A stretch of DNA of 64,000 bases from NCBI RefSeq assembly GCF_010731115.1, contig NZ_AP022616.1, positions 5,518,001-5,582,000 on the forward strand, given 5' to 3'. The notes under the pieces are model-generated. The model worked only from the letters and a program-made list of their open reading frames with translations. It was not told the DNA's origin and did not search any database. Every line of letters begins with the position of its first letter. The first letter of the stretch is position 1. Source of the stretch: Mycolicibacterium phocaicum. GTDB lineage: Bacteria > Actinomycetota > Actinomycetes > Mycobacteriales > Mycobacteriaceae. This document shows, one piece after another, positions 9,007 to 19,083 of this stretch. The translations under genes and the position numbers were made by a program.

Positions 9007-9468
9007 ATGGCCGAAGCCGAGCAGCTTGACGATGTCGACCGAATCCTGGTGCGGGAGCTGATGGCCGACGGCCGCGCGACGCTGGCGCACCTCGCAACGG
9101 CGGCGGGACTGTCGGTGTCGGCGGTGCAGTCGCGGGTGCGCAGGCTCGAATCCCGCGGTGTGATCACGGGATACACGGCGCGGATCAACCCCGAGGCCGT
9201 CGGCCACATGCTGTCGGCGTTCGTCGCGATCACCCCACTCGATCCTTCCCAACCTGATGATGCCCCGGCGCGACTGCAACCCTTCCCGGAGATCGAGTCC
9301 TGCCATTCGGTGGCCGGCGAGGAGAGCTACGTCCTGCTGGTGCGGGTCGCCTCGGCGCGGGCGCTGGAGGGCCTGCTGCAGCGGATCCGCACGGTCGCCA
9401 ACGTTCGCACGCGAAGCACCATCATCTTACAGACTTTTTACGATGATCAGGTGTCGCTACCGGAATAG
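9007..9468 (+). CDS. lrpA: Lrp/AsnC-family transcriptional regulator LrpA
   Basis: 153 residues: N-terminal winged helix-turn-helix ('DDVDRILVRELMADGRATLA', recognition helix around 'SVSAVQSRVRRLESRG') and a C-terminal RAM domain with the effector-binding Gly-rich turn in 'VAGEESYVLLVRV'. Lrp proteins form octamers and respond to amino acids; the M. tuberculosis orthologue (Rv3291c) is induced in starvation and regulates lat. It stands between lat and the divergent hglS-pcd operon, which places it to sense lysine and control both directions. Confidence 0.9.
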   Translation: MAEAEQLDDVDRILVRELMADGRATLAHLATAAGLSVSAVQSRVRRLESRGVITGYTARINPEAVGHMLSAFVAITPLDPSQPDDAPARLQPFPEIESCHSVAGEESYVLLVRVASARALEGLLQRIRTVANVRTRSTIILQTFYDDQVSLPE

Positions 9469-9505
9469 TTCCTGTTTCGAGTCGTTCAGACTGTAAATAT
9501 TGCGT

Positions 9506-9511
9506 TAGGAT
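9506..9511 (+). promoter_or_regulatory. -10 element (TAGGAT) of a probable leaderless lat promoter
   Basis: TAGGAT fits the mycobacterial TAnnnT -10 consensus and ends 6 bases before the lat ATG at 9518. A transcript starting 6-8 bases downstream would begin at or very near the ATG, giving a leaderless mRNA. No Shine-Dalgarno sequence is present in GGCGGC. The AT-rich stretch CTGTAAATATT just upstream is a plausible LrpA contact region. Confidence 0.5.
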
Positions 9512-9517
9512 GGCGGC

Positions 9518-10849
9518 ATGACCGCTGTTCTGACTTCTGGTGACGGGTTGTCGGCGGGCCGTGCCCGCGACGTCCGCGACGTGCTGGGGCGCAGCATCCT
9601 GACCGACGGTCTGGACCTCGTGCTCGATCTGGACCGGTCGGGTGGTTCATATCTCGTCGACGCGCGTGACGGCACCCGGTACCTCGACATGTTCACGTTC
9701 TTCGCGTCGTCGGCGCTGGGGATGAACCATCCAGCTTTGACCGACGCGGCCTTCCGCGCCGAACTGGCGCAGGCTGCGGTGAACAAGCCGAGCAACTCCG
9801 ACGTCTACAGCGTGCCGATGGCGCGCTTCGTGCAGACGTTCGCGCGGGTGCTGGGTGACCCGGCGCTGCCGCATCTGTTCTTTGTCGACGGCGGGGCGCT
9901 CGCGGTGGAGAACGCGTTGAAGGTCGCCTTCGATTGGAAGAGCCGACTCAATGAATCACGCGGTATCGACGCGGCGCTGGGCACCCGGGTGCTGCACCTG
10001 CGCGGCGCCTTCCACGGCCGCAGTGGCTACACGATGTCGCTGACCAACACCGACCCCAACAAGGTGGCCCGATTCCCCAAGTTCGACTGGCCGCGCATCG
10101 ACGCCCCGGTGGTGACGCCGGGCGTGGACATCGTTGCGCTGGAACAGGAATCGCTGCGTCAGGCCAGGGCGGCCTTCGAGGCGTACCCGCACGACATCGC
10201 GTGCTTCATCGCCGAGCCGATCCAGGGCGAGGGCGGTGACCGGCACATGCGCCCGGAGTTCTTCGCCGCGATGCGGGATTTGTGCCTCGAGTTCGACGCG
10301 CTGCTGATCTTCGACGAAGTGCAGACGGGCGTCGGCATGACCGGAACCGCTTGGGCCTACCAGCAACTGGGTGTCACGCCCGACGTGGTGGCCTTCGGCA
10401 AGAAGGCCCAGGTGTGTGGCGTGATGGCCGGTGGCCGCGTCGACGACGTCGCCGACAACGTCTTCCGCGTCAGCTCGCGAATCAACTCCACCTGGGGTGG
10501 CAACCTCACCGACATGGTGCGGGCCCGGCGCATCCTCGAGGTCATCGAAGCCGACGGCCTCATCGACAATGCCGTACGGATGGGCTGGTACCTGGTGGGC
10601 CAGCTGCGTTGCCTGGCAAACGAATTCCCGTCGCTGGTACTCAACCCGCGCGGGCGTGGGTTGATGTGTGCGTTCAGCATGCCGTCGGCCGCGCAGCGTG
10701 ACGAGGTGATCGGGCGGCTGTGGCAGCACCACGTCATCTTGCTGGCCAGCGGCACCGACTCCGTGCGGTTCCGGCCGGCGCTGACCGTATCGCGGACCGA
10801 GATCGACGAAGCCGTCCAGGCGGTGCGGGACGTCCTAGCGGCGCTCTAG
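9518..10849 (+). CDS. lat: L-lysine epsilon-aminotransferase
   Basis: 443-residue class III PLP aminotransferase. PLP-binding elements: 'FFVDGGALAVENALK', Asp in 'LLIFDEVQTGVG', and the Schiff-base Lys in 'VVAFGKKAQVCG'. These match mycobacterial Lat (Rv3290c, ~449 aa). Lat moves the epsilon-amino group of lysine to 2-oxoglutarate, giving alpha-aminoadipate semialdehyde (piperideine-6-carboxylate) and glutamate. In M. tuberculosis lat is strongly induced in persistence and starvation. It lies 49 bp after lrpA. The 3' end overlaps the convergent nuclease gene by 15 bp. Confidence 0.93.
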   Translation: MTAVLTSGDGLSAGRARDVRDVLGRSILTDGLDLVLDLDRSGGSYLVDARDGTRYLDMFTFFASSALGMNHPALTDAAFRAELAQAAVNKPSNSDVYSVPMARFVQTFARVLGDPALPHLFFVDGGALAVENALKVAFDWKSRLNESRGIDAALGTRVLHLRGAFHGRSGYTMSLTNTDPNKVARFPKFDWPRIDAPVVTPGVDIVALEQESLRQARAAFEAYPHDIACFIAEPIQGEGGDRHMRPEFFAAMRDLCLEFDALLIFDEVQTGVGMTGTAWAYQQLGVTPDVVAFGKKAQVCGVMAGGRVDDVADNVFRVSSRINSTWGGNLTDMVRARRILEVIEADGLIDNAVRMGWYLVGQLRCLANEFPSLVLNPRGRGLMCAFSMPSAAQRDEVIGRLWQHHVILLASGTDSVRFRPALTVSRTEIDEAVQAVRDVLAAL

Positions 10850-11380
10850 GACCTGCTGGCGGATCAAGCCGCGCAGCCGTGTCAGCTCGGTGCCGCTGAC
10901 CAGGGTGCAGTCGTGCAACTCGGCCAATTTCCGTGCGGCGGGCGTGAAGTCGTTGTTGGTGACCACCATGGTGTGCGCGCAGTCCTGCATTGGCGCGCCG
11001 GCGACCACCTCTTGGACGGCGCCGGGGCCGACGGGCCGCGACAGCCTTTTGCATTGGATGGCAAGGCGATTGGGCCGCGTACCGACGATCAGGTCGACGC
11101 CCCAGTCGCCGGACAGCTCGGTCATGATGACGGGGACGCCACAGGACCGGGCGATCCGGGCGACGTAATCCTCGAACTCGGTGCCCGACATGTCGTGCAC
11201 GGGATCCTCGTGGCGGCTCGGAGTGCGCATTCCGGTGACGACGTGCGGAATGGCGGCGAGCAGCAGTGGCACGCCGACGGCTGTGGCCAGCGCCGGTTCC
11301 CACGTCCAGCCGTGCAGATACGCTGCGCCGCCCGATATCAGGCCGGCCGCGCCCAAGAGTTTCATCCGCACGCCAGGCAT
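10835..11380 (-). CDS. Membrane-anchored Mrr-like restriction endonuclease-fold protein
   Basis: 181 residues from ATG 11380 (an internal ATG at 11365 is possible). Two hydrophobic helices near residues 7-23 and 29-49 precede a cytoplasmic Mrr_cat (PF04471) PD-(D/E)xK nuclease domain. The candidate catalytic residues are Glu in 'GTEFEDYVA', Asp96 in 'GDWGVDLIV' and Gln109-Cys-Lys111 in 'LAIQCKRL'. Such proteins cleave or sense modified or foreign DNA; the TM-Mrr architecture resembles solitary nucleases of unclear role. No methyltransferase partner is nearby. The gene is convergent with, and overlaps, lat by 15 bp. Confidence 0.8.
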   Translation of the reverse strand: MPGVRMKLLGAAGLISGGAAYLHGWTWEPALATAVGVPLLLAAIPHVVTGMRTPSRHEDPVHDMSGTEFEDYVARIARSCGVPVIMTELSGDWGVDLIVGTRPNRLAIQCKRLSRPVGPGAVQEVVAGAPMQDCAHTMVVTNNDFTPAARKLAELHDCTLVSGTELTRLRGLIRQQVLERR

Positions 11381-11424
11381 CGTAGGGCCAACCCCTGACA
11401 GGTCTTTACAGGATGCCGTCGGTT

Positions 11425-11441
11425 TACTACCGTGCGTAGTA
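11425..11441. promoter_or_regulatory. Inverted repeat TACTAC-N5-GTAGTA, possible operator
   Basis: Perfect 6-bp arms (11425-11430, 11436-11441) around CGTGC, in the divergent gap between the Mrr-like gene (start 11380) and the small membrane protein (start 11454). The size and location fit a TetR- or PadR-type repressor site controlling one or both genes. The regulator is unknown. Confidence 0.35.
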
Positions 11442-11453
11442 GAGGTGATCCGT

Positions 11454-11885
11454 ATGACTGGTGACTCCAGGAATTGGCAACGTAACTTCGATTGGGCCGC
11501 AGGCTTTTTGGCGGTCGCGCTGCTGCTGCACGGCGCCGACCACATGCGGCGGGGGATGAACGTCATCCCGCCGGCGGTGATGGTGGGCGGCACGCTGCAG
11601 CTGATCTTCGCGGCGGTCACGATCGCGATGGTGTTCAGGCGGAACCGGTGGGCACCGCTGGCGGCCGTCGGGATCGGCTACGCCGGCGCGGTGGGATTCA
11701 CTGCGGCGCACCTGCTTCCGAAATGGGGATTCTTCAGCGACAGCTTCTTGGGTGCGCCGCCGTGGGCGCGCGTGACGGCGTTCTCGTGGGTGACCGCGAT
11801 TCTGGAGATCGCGGCGAACCTGATCTTCGGGACGATCGGGCTCGTGTTGCTGAAGGCGCGTACCGCGGCCCCAAGTGCAATCTGA
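11454..11885 (+). CDS. Small four-helix membrane protein, unknown function
   Basis: 143 residues from ATG 11454, preceded by AGAGGTGATCCGT as ribosome binding site. Hydrophobic segments fall near residues 13-29 ('WAAGFLAVALLLHGADHM'), 38-59, 66-86 and 105-130, giving about four membrane helices. Not recognised as a named family. It starts 13 bp after a short inverted repeat, and its last codons overlap the first ArsR-type half-site of the next operon. Confidence 0.7.
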   Translation: MTGDSRNWQRNFDWAAGFLAVALLLHGADHMRRGMNVIPPAVMVGGTLQLIFAAVTIAMVFRRNRWAPLAAVGIGYAGAVGFTAAHLLPKWGFFSDSFLGAPPWARVTAFSWVTAILEIAANLIFGTIGLVLLKARTAAPSAI

Positions 11886-11928
11886 GGGTTGCACCAAGTG
11901 ACGCAGGTGTGCAACTGTGGAGTTGCAC
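11875..11928. promoter_or_regulatory. Two palindromic ArsR-type operators upstream of the AHSA1-arsR operon
   Basis: Site 1: GTGCAA (11875-11880) and TTGCAC (11889-11894) with an 8-nt spacer, overlapping the stop codon of the upstream membrane protein. Site 2: an extended perfect palindrome GTGCAACT-GTGG-AGTTGCAC (11909-11928), 23 bp before the start of the SRPBCC gene. Alternating TTGCA/TGCAA half-sites are the usual target shape of ArsR repressors, and the downstream operon encodes one, so autoregulation is likely. Confidence 0.65.
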
Positions 11929-11951
11929 TTACCGTCGCTCGAAGGGGAATC

Positions 11952-12383
11952 ATGGACACTCTCGACATCACCCGCACCATCGACATCGCCGCGCCGATCC
12001 AGCGGGTCTGGGACGCCCTGACGAAAGCCGAGCTCATCGCGCAATGGTTCGGTGACGCGGCCGAACTCGAGGCGATCCCGGGTGGCACCGGCTTCTTCGG
12101 CTGGAATGCCCACGGCAAGTTCCGGGTCGTGGTCGAAAGCGCGGAGGCTCCGCACACGCTGGTCTATCGGTGGGCGCACCGTGAAACGGATGCCGACCCG
12201 ACTCCGCAGAACTCGACTGTCGTGCGCTTCGACCTCACCGAGATCGACGGCGGCACCCGGCTCGACCTGCGCGAGACGGGCTTCGAGAACCTGGCCGATC
12301 CGCAGACCGCGCACGCCGAGAACAGTGGCGGCTGGACCGCGGAACTCGACGACCTGGTGGCGTACCTGCAGGCGGCGGTGTGA
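11952..12383 (+). CDS. SRPBCC / AHSA1-domain protein
   Basis: 143 residues from ATG 11952 (GAAGGGGAATC upstream supplies the Shine-Dalgarno site; the open frame upstream is operator DNA). START-like helix-grip fold: 'ITRTIDIAAPIQRVWDALT' opening strand and helix, then 'AQWFGD' and the C-terminal helix 'ENSGGWTAELDDLVAYL'. AHSA1-like proteins bind small hydrophobic ligands or act as co-chaperone-like factors; the ligand is unknown. The stop overlaps the start of the arsR gene (GTGA), a pairing seen widely in bacteria. Confidence 0.85.
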   Translation: MDTLDITRTIDIAAPIQRVWDALTKAELIAQWFGDAAELEAIPGGTGFFGWNAHGKFRVVVESAEAPHTLVYRWAHRETDADPTPQNSTVVRFDLTEIDGGTRLDLRETGFENLADPQTAHAENSGGWTAELDDLVAYLQAAV

Positions 12384-12706
12384 CCGACACCCGCATGCCG
12401 GCGGTGCTGGCGGTGCTCGCCGACGAGACCCGGTGGCGCATCCTGACCGAGTTGGGGGCCGACGACCTCTCGGCGAGCGCCCTGGCCGGCCGGCTGCCGG
12501 TGAGTCGGCAGGCCATCGCGAAGCACCTGTCGGTGCTGGCCGATGCGGGGCTGGTCGAGCCCGTCAAAGTGGGCCGGGAGATTCGCTACCGCGCGCTGGG
12601 GGCCAAGCTCAGTGCGCTCGGCAACGAGCTGGAAACCCTTGGCAGGCAATGGGATCGGCGTCTCGCCGCGATCAAACGGATCGCCGAGGGCCCACTGGCG
12701 CCCTAG
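12380..12706 (+). CDS. ArsR-family winged-helix repressor
   Basis: 108 residues from GTG 12380, overlapping the AHSA1 stop in GTGA. Winged HTH with 'LADETRWRILTELG', recognition helix 'VSRQAIAKHLSVLADAGLVE' and wing 'VKVGREIRYRA'. The CxC metal motif of ArsR/SmtB sensors is absent, so it belongs to the metal-independent group that partners with SRPBCC proteins. It probably represses its own operon through the GTGCAA/TTGCAC palindromes just upstream. Confidence 0.88.
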   Translation: MTDTRMPAVLAVLADETRWRILTELGADDLSASALAGRLPVSRQAIAKHLSVLADAGLVEPVKVGREIRYRALGAKLSALGNELETLGRQWDRRLAAIKRIAEGPLAP

Positions 12707-12735
12707 CGTCCACCAGGCGCATACTGGGGTTGGCG

Positions 12736-13095
12736 GTGATATTGATGCTCAGCCCGACAACCGATCGATTCCGCGACGACGATCCCAGCGTGCATCAGGC
12801 CGCGCGGTTCGGTCTGGTGATGGGGAGCGTCGGCGTCGGCTTCATGGTGCTGGCGGCCGTCTGGGTCCGGCATTGCAGTGGTTACGACACGGCGGCGTGC
12901 AGCATGCCGTACCGCACCGTGCTCGCGCTGGCCGGCCCGCTGTTCCTCTTCGGCAGCGGGGTGTGGGCCTTCGTCCGGACCTACCGGGCCTGGCGGGGCG
13001 ACAAGGTCTGGTGGGCCTGGCAGGGCGCCGGGTGGTTCCTGCTCTTGCTCATGTCCATCGTGCTGACCATGAGCCTGCCGGTGCTGCTTTTCTAG
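12736..13095 (+). CDS. Small membrane protein, three predicted helices
   Basis: 119 residues if it begins at GTG 12736, which has GGGG 6 bases upstream; ATG 12745 (116 residues) is the alternative. Hydrophobic segments: 'GLVMGSVGVGFMVLAAVWV', 'VLALAGPLFLFGSGVWAFV' and 'WFLLLLMSIVLTMSLPVLLF'. Two Cys ('RHCSGYDTAACSMPY') in the loop after the first helix could form an extracytoplasmic disulfide. Family not recognised. The gene is followed at once by a large hairpin. Confidence 0.65.
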   Translation: MILMLSPTTDRFRDDDPSVHQAARFGLVMGSVGVGFMVLAAVWVRHCSGYDTAACSMPYRTVLALAGPLFLFGSGVWAFVRTYRAWRGDKVWWAWQGAGWFLLLLMSIVLTMSLPVLLF

Positions 13096-13103
13096 CCGAG
13101 ACC

Positions 13104-13164
13104 GCCGAACGTGAAGAAGATGGCGAAAAATCCGTGAAAATTCGCCATCAAGTTCACGTTCGGC
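13104..13164. terminator. Bidirectional terminator-like hairpin between convergent genes
   Basis: 24-nt arms (13104-13127 and 13141-13164) pair except for three central bases, closing a 13-nt loop. The outer stem is GCCGAACGTGAA and the inner stem GATGGCGAA. It starts 8 bases after the plus-strand stop (13093-13095) and ends 7 bases before the minus-strand stop (13172-13174). The hairpin is flanked by direct repeats CTAGCCGAG at 13092-13100 and 13172-13180, each covering a stop codon. Confidence 0.6.
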
Positions 13165-13171
13165 ATTCTCG

Positions 13172-13489
13172 CTAGCCGAGCATCGCGGCCGCGAAGCGGC
13201 GCACCGACTCGACGCCCGTCGCGGCGGCCTCGTCGAATCCGGCCCGTGTGCGCACAGAAATCTCGCGCGTGGCCGGATCCAAGGTGATCTCGGCCAGCAG
13301 TTCGCCGGTCGTCGGCTCGCAGACCGCCCACGAATAGAGGGTGTCGGATTCCCATTGTGCCGCACGGGTTTCCACGTGGTCGGGGGAGTGTTCACCCAAG
13401 TCCGCCAGGGACGGCCGGTCATCCATCCGGTCGTCGGCCCGCAGCGCGCGCAGATACCAGGCGCCGGCATTGATCTCGATGGGTTCCAC
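13172..13489 (-). CDS. Conserved hypothetical protein
   Basis: 105 residues from GTG 13489, chosen because AGGAGG lies 6 bases upstream; the longer frame from 13510 would include that ribosome binding site. No signal peptide or membrane segment. The opening 'EPIEINAGAWYLRALRADDR' resembles the N-terminus of small mycobacterial proteins with a GNAT-like start, but the acetyl-CoA loop is not visible, so no function is assigned. It sits downstream of accA3 on the same strand, separated by a terminator-like hairpin. Confidence 0.65.
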   Translation of the reverse strand: MEPIEINAGAWYLRALRADDRMDDRPSLADLGEHSPDHVETRAAQWESDTLYSWAVCEPTTGELLAEITLDPATREISVRTRAGFDEAAATGVESVRRFAAAMLG

Positions 13490-13509
13490 GGCACTCCTCC
13501 TCAAATGCA

Positions 13510-13548
13510 ACTCAGGGCTGCGATCCGTGACGGATCGCAGCCCTGAGT
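13510..13548 (-). terminator. 18-bp perfect hairpin after accA3
   Basis: Arm ACTCAGGGCTGCGATCCG (13510-13527), 3-nt loop TGA, and the exact complement at 13531-13548. It lies 23 bases past the accA3 stop and ends about 20 bases before the start of the next minus-strand gene. This is a strong GC-rich stem without a U-tract, of the kind mycobacteria use for termination or partial read-through. Confidence 0.65.
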
Positions 13549-13570
13549 CAGAAAACCAGCGGACTGGAAA

Positions 13571-16282
<2,712 letters not shown>

Positions 16283-16290
16283 GCCTGATC

Positions 16291-16324
16291 CGCATCAAGC
16301 GTCGCGTAGGCGGCGCTTGATGCG
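16291..16324. terminator. Inverted repeat between convergent genes
   Basis: CGCATCAAGCG (16291-16301) and CGCTTGATGCG (16314-16324) are perfect 11-bp arms with a 12-nt loop. The repeat begins 8 bases after the acyltransferase stop and runs into the last codons of the convergent sufE-like gene, so it could end transcription from either side. Confidence 0.45.
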
Positions 16325-16723
16325 CGTCAGCATCGCCGACATGCCCCGCAGGCGCAGCGGGCTGATCAGCTTGGCCAGCCCCAGGTCGGCGTAGAAGTCG
16401 TCGGGCACCGCGAGGATGTCGGACGCCGGCAGGCCGTCCAGGCCGGCCGCGAGGATGGCCGCGAAACCCCGTGTCGTCGGGGCTTCGGCCGGCGCACTGA
16501 AGTACAACCGCACATGCTCGGGATCTGCGGCGTCGACGTGCAGGAACAACGGCGACTGGCATTCCGGCACCGGCTCCATCGCGGCTTCTTCGAGCGACGA
16601 CGGCAGCGGCGGGAGTTCGTTCGCGAACTCCAGCAGCAGTGCCAGCTTGTCCTGTCCCTGGACGTCGGCGAAATCCGACACCACCTCGGCCAGGGCTTCA
16701 GGCATGGGGCCGGGGACGGTCAT
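16295..16723 (-). CDS. SufE-family protein (Rv3284-like)
   Basis: 142 residues from ATG 16723, overlapping the sseA stop in ATGA. SufE/CsdE-like fold: '[20 protein letters not shown]', then '[13 protein letters not shown]' carrying the Cys that in SufE accepts sulfane sulfur, and '[18 protein letters not shown]'. SufE proteins take persulfide from cysteine desulfurases. Pairing with the sulfurtransferase SseA is conserved in mycobacteria, which suggests the two hand sulfur to one another. Confidence 0.88.
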   Translation of the reverse strand: MTVPGPMPEALAEVVSDFADVQGQDKLALLLEFANELPPLPSSLEEAAMEPVPECQSPLFLHVDAADPEHVRLYFSAPAEAPTTRGFAAILAAGLDGLPASDILAVPDDFYADLGLAKLISPLRLRGMSAMLTRIKRRLRDA

Positions 16724-17616
16724 GCCGAGCCCGGCGCCGGCCCCGGTTCCTCGCCAACGGCGACGGGCACCCGCACCGCGTTGCCCCACTCGGTCCACGA
16801 ACCGTCGTAATTGCGGACGGCGGGCAGGCCGATCAGATGCGTCAGCACGAACCAGGTGTGGCTGGAGCGCTCGCCGATGCGGCAGTACGCGACGGCCTTG
16901 TCGTCGGGAGAGATGAAGCCGTACAGCTCGTCGAGTTCGGCGCGACTGCGGAACCGGCCGCTGTCGTCGACGGCCTTTGCCCACGGGATGGACCGCGCGG
17001 TGGGGATGTGGCCGCCGCGCAGCGCACCCTCCTCCGGGTAGTCGGGCATGTGGGTGCGCTCGCCGGTGTACTCCTGCGGCGAGCGGACGTCGATCAGCGG
17101 CTCTTTGCCGAGGATCGCGAGGACGTCGTCCTTGAAGGCGCGGATCGGGGCGTCGTTGCGCTCGACCACCGGGTACCCCGTGGTCTGCTTGCTCGGGACG
17201 TCCAGCGTGGTGTCCCGGCCGTTGGTGATCCACAGATCGCGGCCACCGTCGAGCAGGCGGACATCAGGGTGCCCGAAGAGCGTGAAAACCCACAGCGCGT
17301 AGGCCGCCCACCAGTTGCTCTTGTCGCCGTAGATCACCACGGTGTCGTCCCGGCTGATGCCCTTGCGATCCATCAGTGCGGCGAACTGCGCGCCGTCGAT
17401 GTAATCGCGGACATGCGGGTCGTTGAGTTCGGTATGCCAGTCGATCTTCACCGCGCCGGGGATGTGGCCGGTGTCGTACAACAGGACGTCCTCGTCGGAT
17501 TCGACGATGGCCAGACCCGGGCGTCCGATGTTGCCGGACAGCCAGTCGGCGGTCACCAGCCGATCGGGATGCGCGTAGGTGGCGAAAGCGGGATGTGGGT
17601 CTGCAGGCAGCGGCAC
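16720..17616 (-). CDS. sseA: Thiosulfate sulfurtransferase (rhodanese) SseA
   Basis: 298 residues from GTG 17616. Two rhodanese domains: an N-terminal one with '[15 protein letters not shown]', and a catalytic C-terminal one with active-site Cys in '[12 protein letters not shown]'. The CRIGER-type loop resembles the thiosulfate-type consensus. The sequence is nearly collinear with M. tuberculosis SseA (Rv3283). It moves sulfane sulfur from thiosulfate or a persulfide to an acceptor; the following sufE-like gene is translationally coupled. The region before the start (17617-17739) is the divergent promoter region with the nucleotide-sugar dehydrogenase. Confidence 0.95.
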   Translation of the reverse strand: MPLPADPHPAFATYAHPDRLVTADWLSGNIGRPGLAIVESDEDVLLYDTGHIPGAVKIDWHTELNDPHVRDYIDGAQFAALMDRKGISRDDTVVIYGDKSNWWAAYALWVFTLFGHPDVRLLDGGRDLWITNGRDTTLDVPSKQTTGYPVVERNDAPIRAFKDDVLAILGKEPLIDVRSPQEYTGERTHMPDYPEEGALRGGHIPTARSIPWAKAVDDSGRFRSRAELDELYGFISPDDKAVAYCRIGERSSHTWFVLTHLIGLPAVRNYDGSWTEWGNAVRVPVAVGEEPGPAPGSA

Positions 17617-17668
17617 ACTGGAAGCGTACCTAGGCCCGAAATGCGCCGCAGACCCGTAAGGTCGAAAC

Positions 17669-17698
17669 TTGTTTGCGCGACAGCTGCTGCGGTATGAA
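17669..17698 (+). promoter_or_regulatory. Candidate promoter of the nucleotide-sugar operon
   Basis: TTGTTT (17669-17674) and TATGAA (17693-17698) are separated by 18 bp, a plausible housekeeping -35/-10 pair, 41 bases upstream of the TTG start at 17740. Called by eye only. Confidence 0.35.
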
Positions 17699-17739
17699 AA
17701 CAGCCGTCTCCCACAGGGCTGACTGGAGGGATTGAGGAT

Positions 17740-19083
17740 TTGCCAGAGAAATACGACGTCGGGATCATCGGCCTGGGATATGTGGGGCTGACGCTGGCCA
17801 CCGTGCTGGCCGAGGCCGGCAACTCCGTCATCGGAATCGAGACCCGTCAGGAATTGGTCGATATGACCAATCAGGGTTTGCCGCATTTCACCGAGACCGG
17901 CCTGCCCGATGCCCTCGAGGGCGTCACCCGATTCGGGAAACTGAAGGCCGTCACCGCCTTTGACGACAGCTTCTCGTGCGACACGTACATCATCACCGTC
18001 GGCACGCCGTTGTCGGCGGACGGTGTCGCGCGCGTCGACATGATCGAGGCCGCGGCCCGCGACATCGCCGGAAACATGCAGGACGGCGCGCTGGTCATCC
18101 TGCGGTCGACGGTCAAGGTCGGCACCACCCGCGACGTGGTGGCACCGATGCTGGCCGCCAGCGGCAAGAGCTTCGACATCGCCATGTGCCCCGAGCGCAC
18201 CCTGGAAGGCAAGGCGCTGCAGGAACTGCGCGAGCTGCCGCAGATCGTCGGCGCCGACGATCCGGCCGTCGCCGACCGGGCGGCCGCGGTATTCCGAAAA
18301 CTCACCAGCTCGATCGTGCTGGTCTCCGATATCGAGACCGCCGAGATCATCAAATTGGTGAGCAATACGTTCCGCGATGTTCAGTTCGCGTTTGCCAACG
18401 AGGTCGCCCGGATTTGCGACGCATTCGGCGTCAGCGCCTATGAGGTGATCTCGGCGGGCAAACTCGGATACAACCGCACCAATATCCCGTTGCCGGGTCT
18501 GGTCGGCGGGCCGTGCCTGGAGAAGGACCCGCACATCCTGATGGAGAGCGTCCGCGAGCGCGGCGTCACCCTCGACATCACCGCCGCCGGCCGCCTGGTC
18601 AACGAGCGGCAGCCCGCCGAGACGGTGCGGTTCATCAGCAGCGAGATCGCGCGCCGGAAGCTGGGCGCCGACGGGCCGCTGAAGATCAACCTGCTGGGCA
18701 TGGCGTTCAAGGGCCAGCCCGAGACCAGTGACCTGCGCGGGTCGATGTCCATCAAGGTTTTCAACGAGCTGAAGGCCGCGCACCCGGATGCCGAGATCGG
18801 TGTCTACGACCCGGTCACGCCGAATGACGTTCTGGCCGAGGCCTTTCCGGGGCACAAGGTGTACAACCGGTTCGGTGACGCGGTGAGCGGCGCGGATGTC
18901 GTCGTCCTCGGCAACAACCACCCGTCGCTCGGCACCATCTCGCCGCGCACCATCAGCGAGTTCATCAGCCCCGACGGTTTCGTCTTCGACTACTGGAACC
19001 ACTACAGCCACCTGCCGGCCACCGAACTGGGCGACAGCTACTTCGCGGTGGGCCGCAGCGGAAAGGTCGTCGAGCGTGTCTAA
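17740..19083 (+). CDS. UDP-glucose/GDP-mannose dehydrogenase family protein (nucleotide-sugar 6-dehydrogenase)
   Basis: 447 residues from TTG 17740, with GGAGGG 10 bases upstream. Rossmann NAD site '[13 protein letters not shown]', central dimerisation helix region around '[20 protein letters not shown]', catalytic Cys in '[12 protein letters not shown]' and a C-terminal UDP-binding domain containing '[16 protein letters not shown]'. It resembles the WecC/WbpA group that oxidises UDP-N-acetyl-hexosamines to uronic acids more than glucose dehydrogenases, but the substrate is not certain. It overlaps the next epimerase gene by 8 bases, so the two act as a nucleotide-sugar module. Confidence 0.9.
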   Translation: MPEKYDVGIIGLGYVGLTLATVLAEAGNSVIGIETRQELVDMTNQGLPHFTETGLPDALEGVTRFGKLKAVTAFDDSFSCDTYIITVGTPLSADGVARVDMIEAAARDIAGNMQDGALVILRSTVKVGTTRDVVAPMLAASGKSFDIAMCPERTLEGKALQELRELPQIVGADDPAVADRAAAVFRKLTSSIVLVSDIETAEIIKLVSNTFRDVQFAFANEVARICDAFGVSAYEVISAGKLGYNRTNIPLPGLVGGPCLEKDPHILMESVRERGVTLDITAAGRLVNERQPAETVRFISSEIARRKLGADGPLKINLLGMAFKGQPETSDLRGSMSIKVFNELKAAHPDAEIGVYDPVTPNDVLAEAFPGHKVYNRFGDAVSGADVVVLGNNHPSLGTISPRTISEFISPDGFVFDYWNHYSHLPATELGDSYFAVGRSGKVVERV

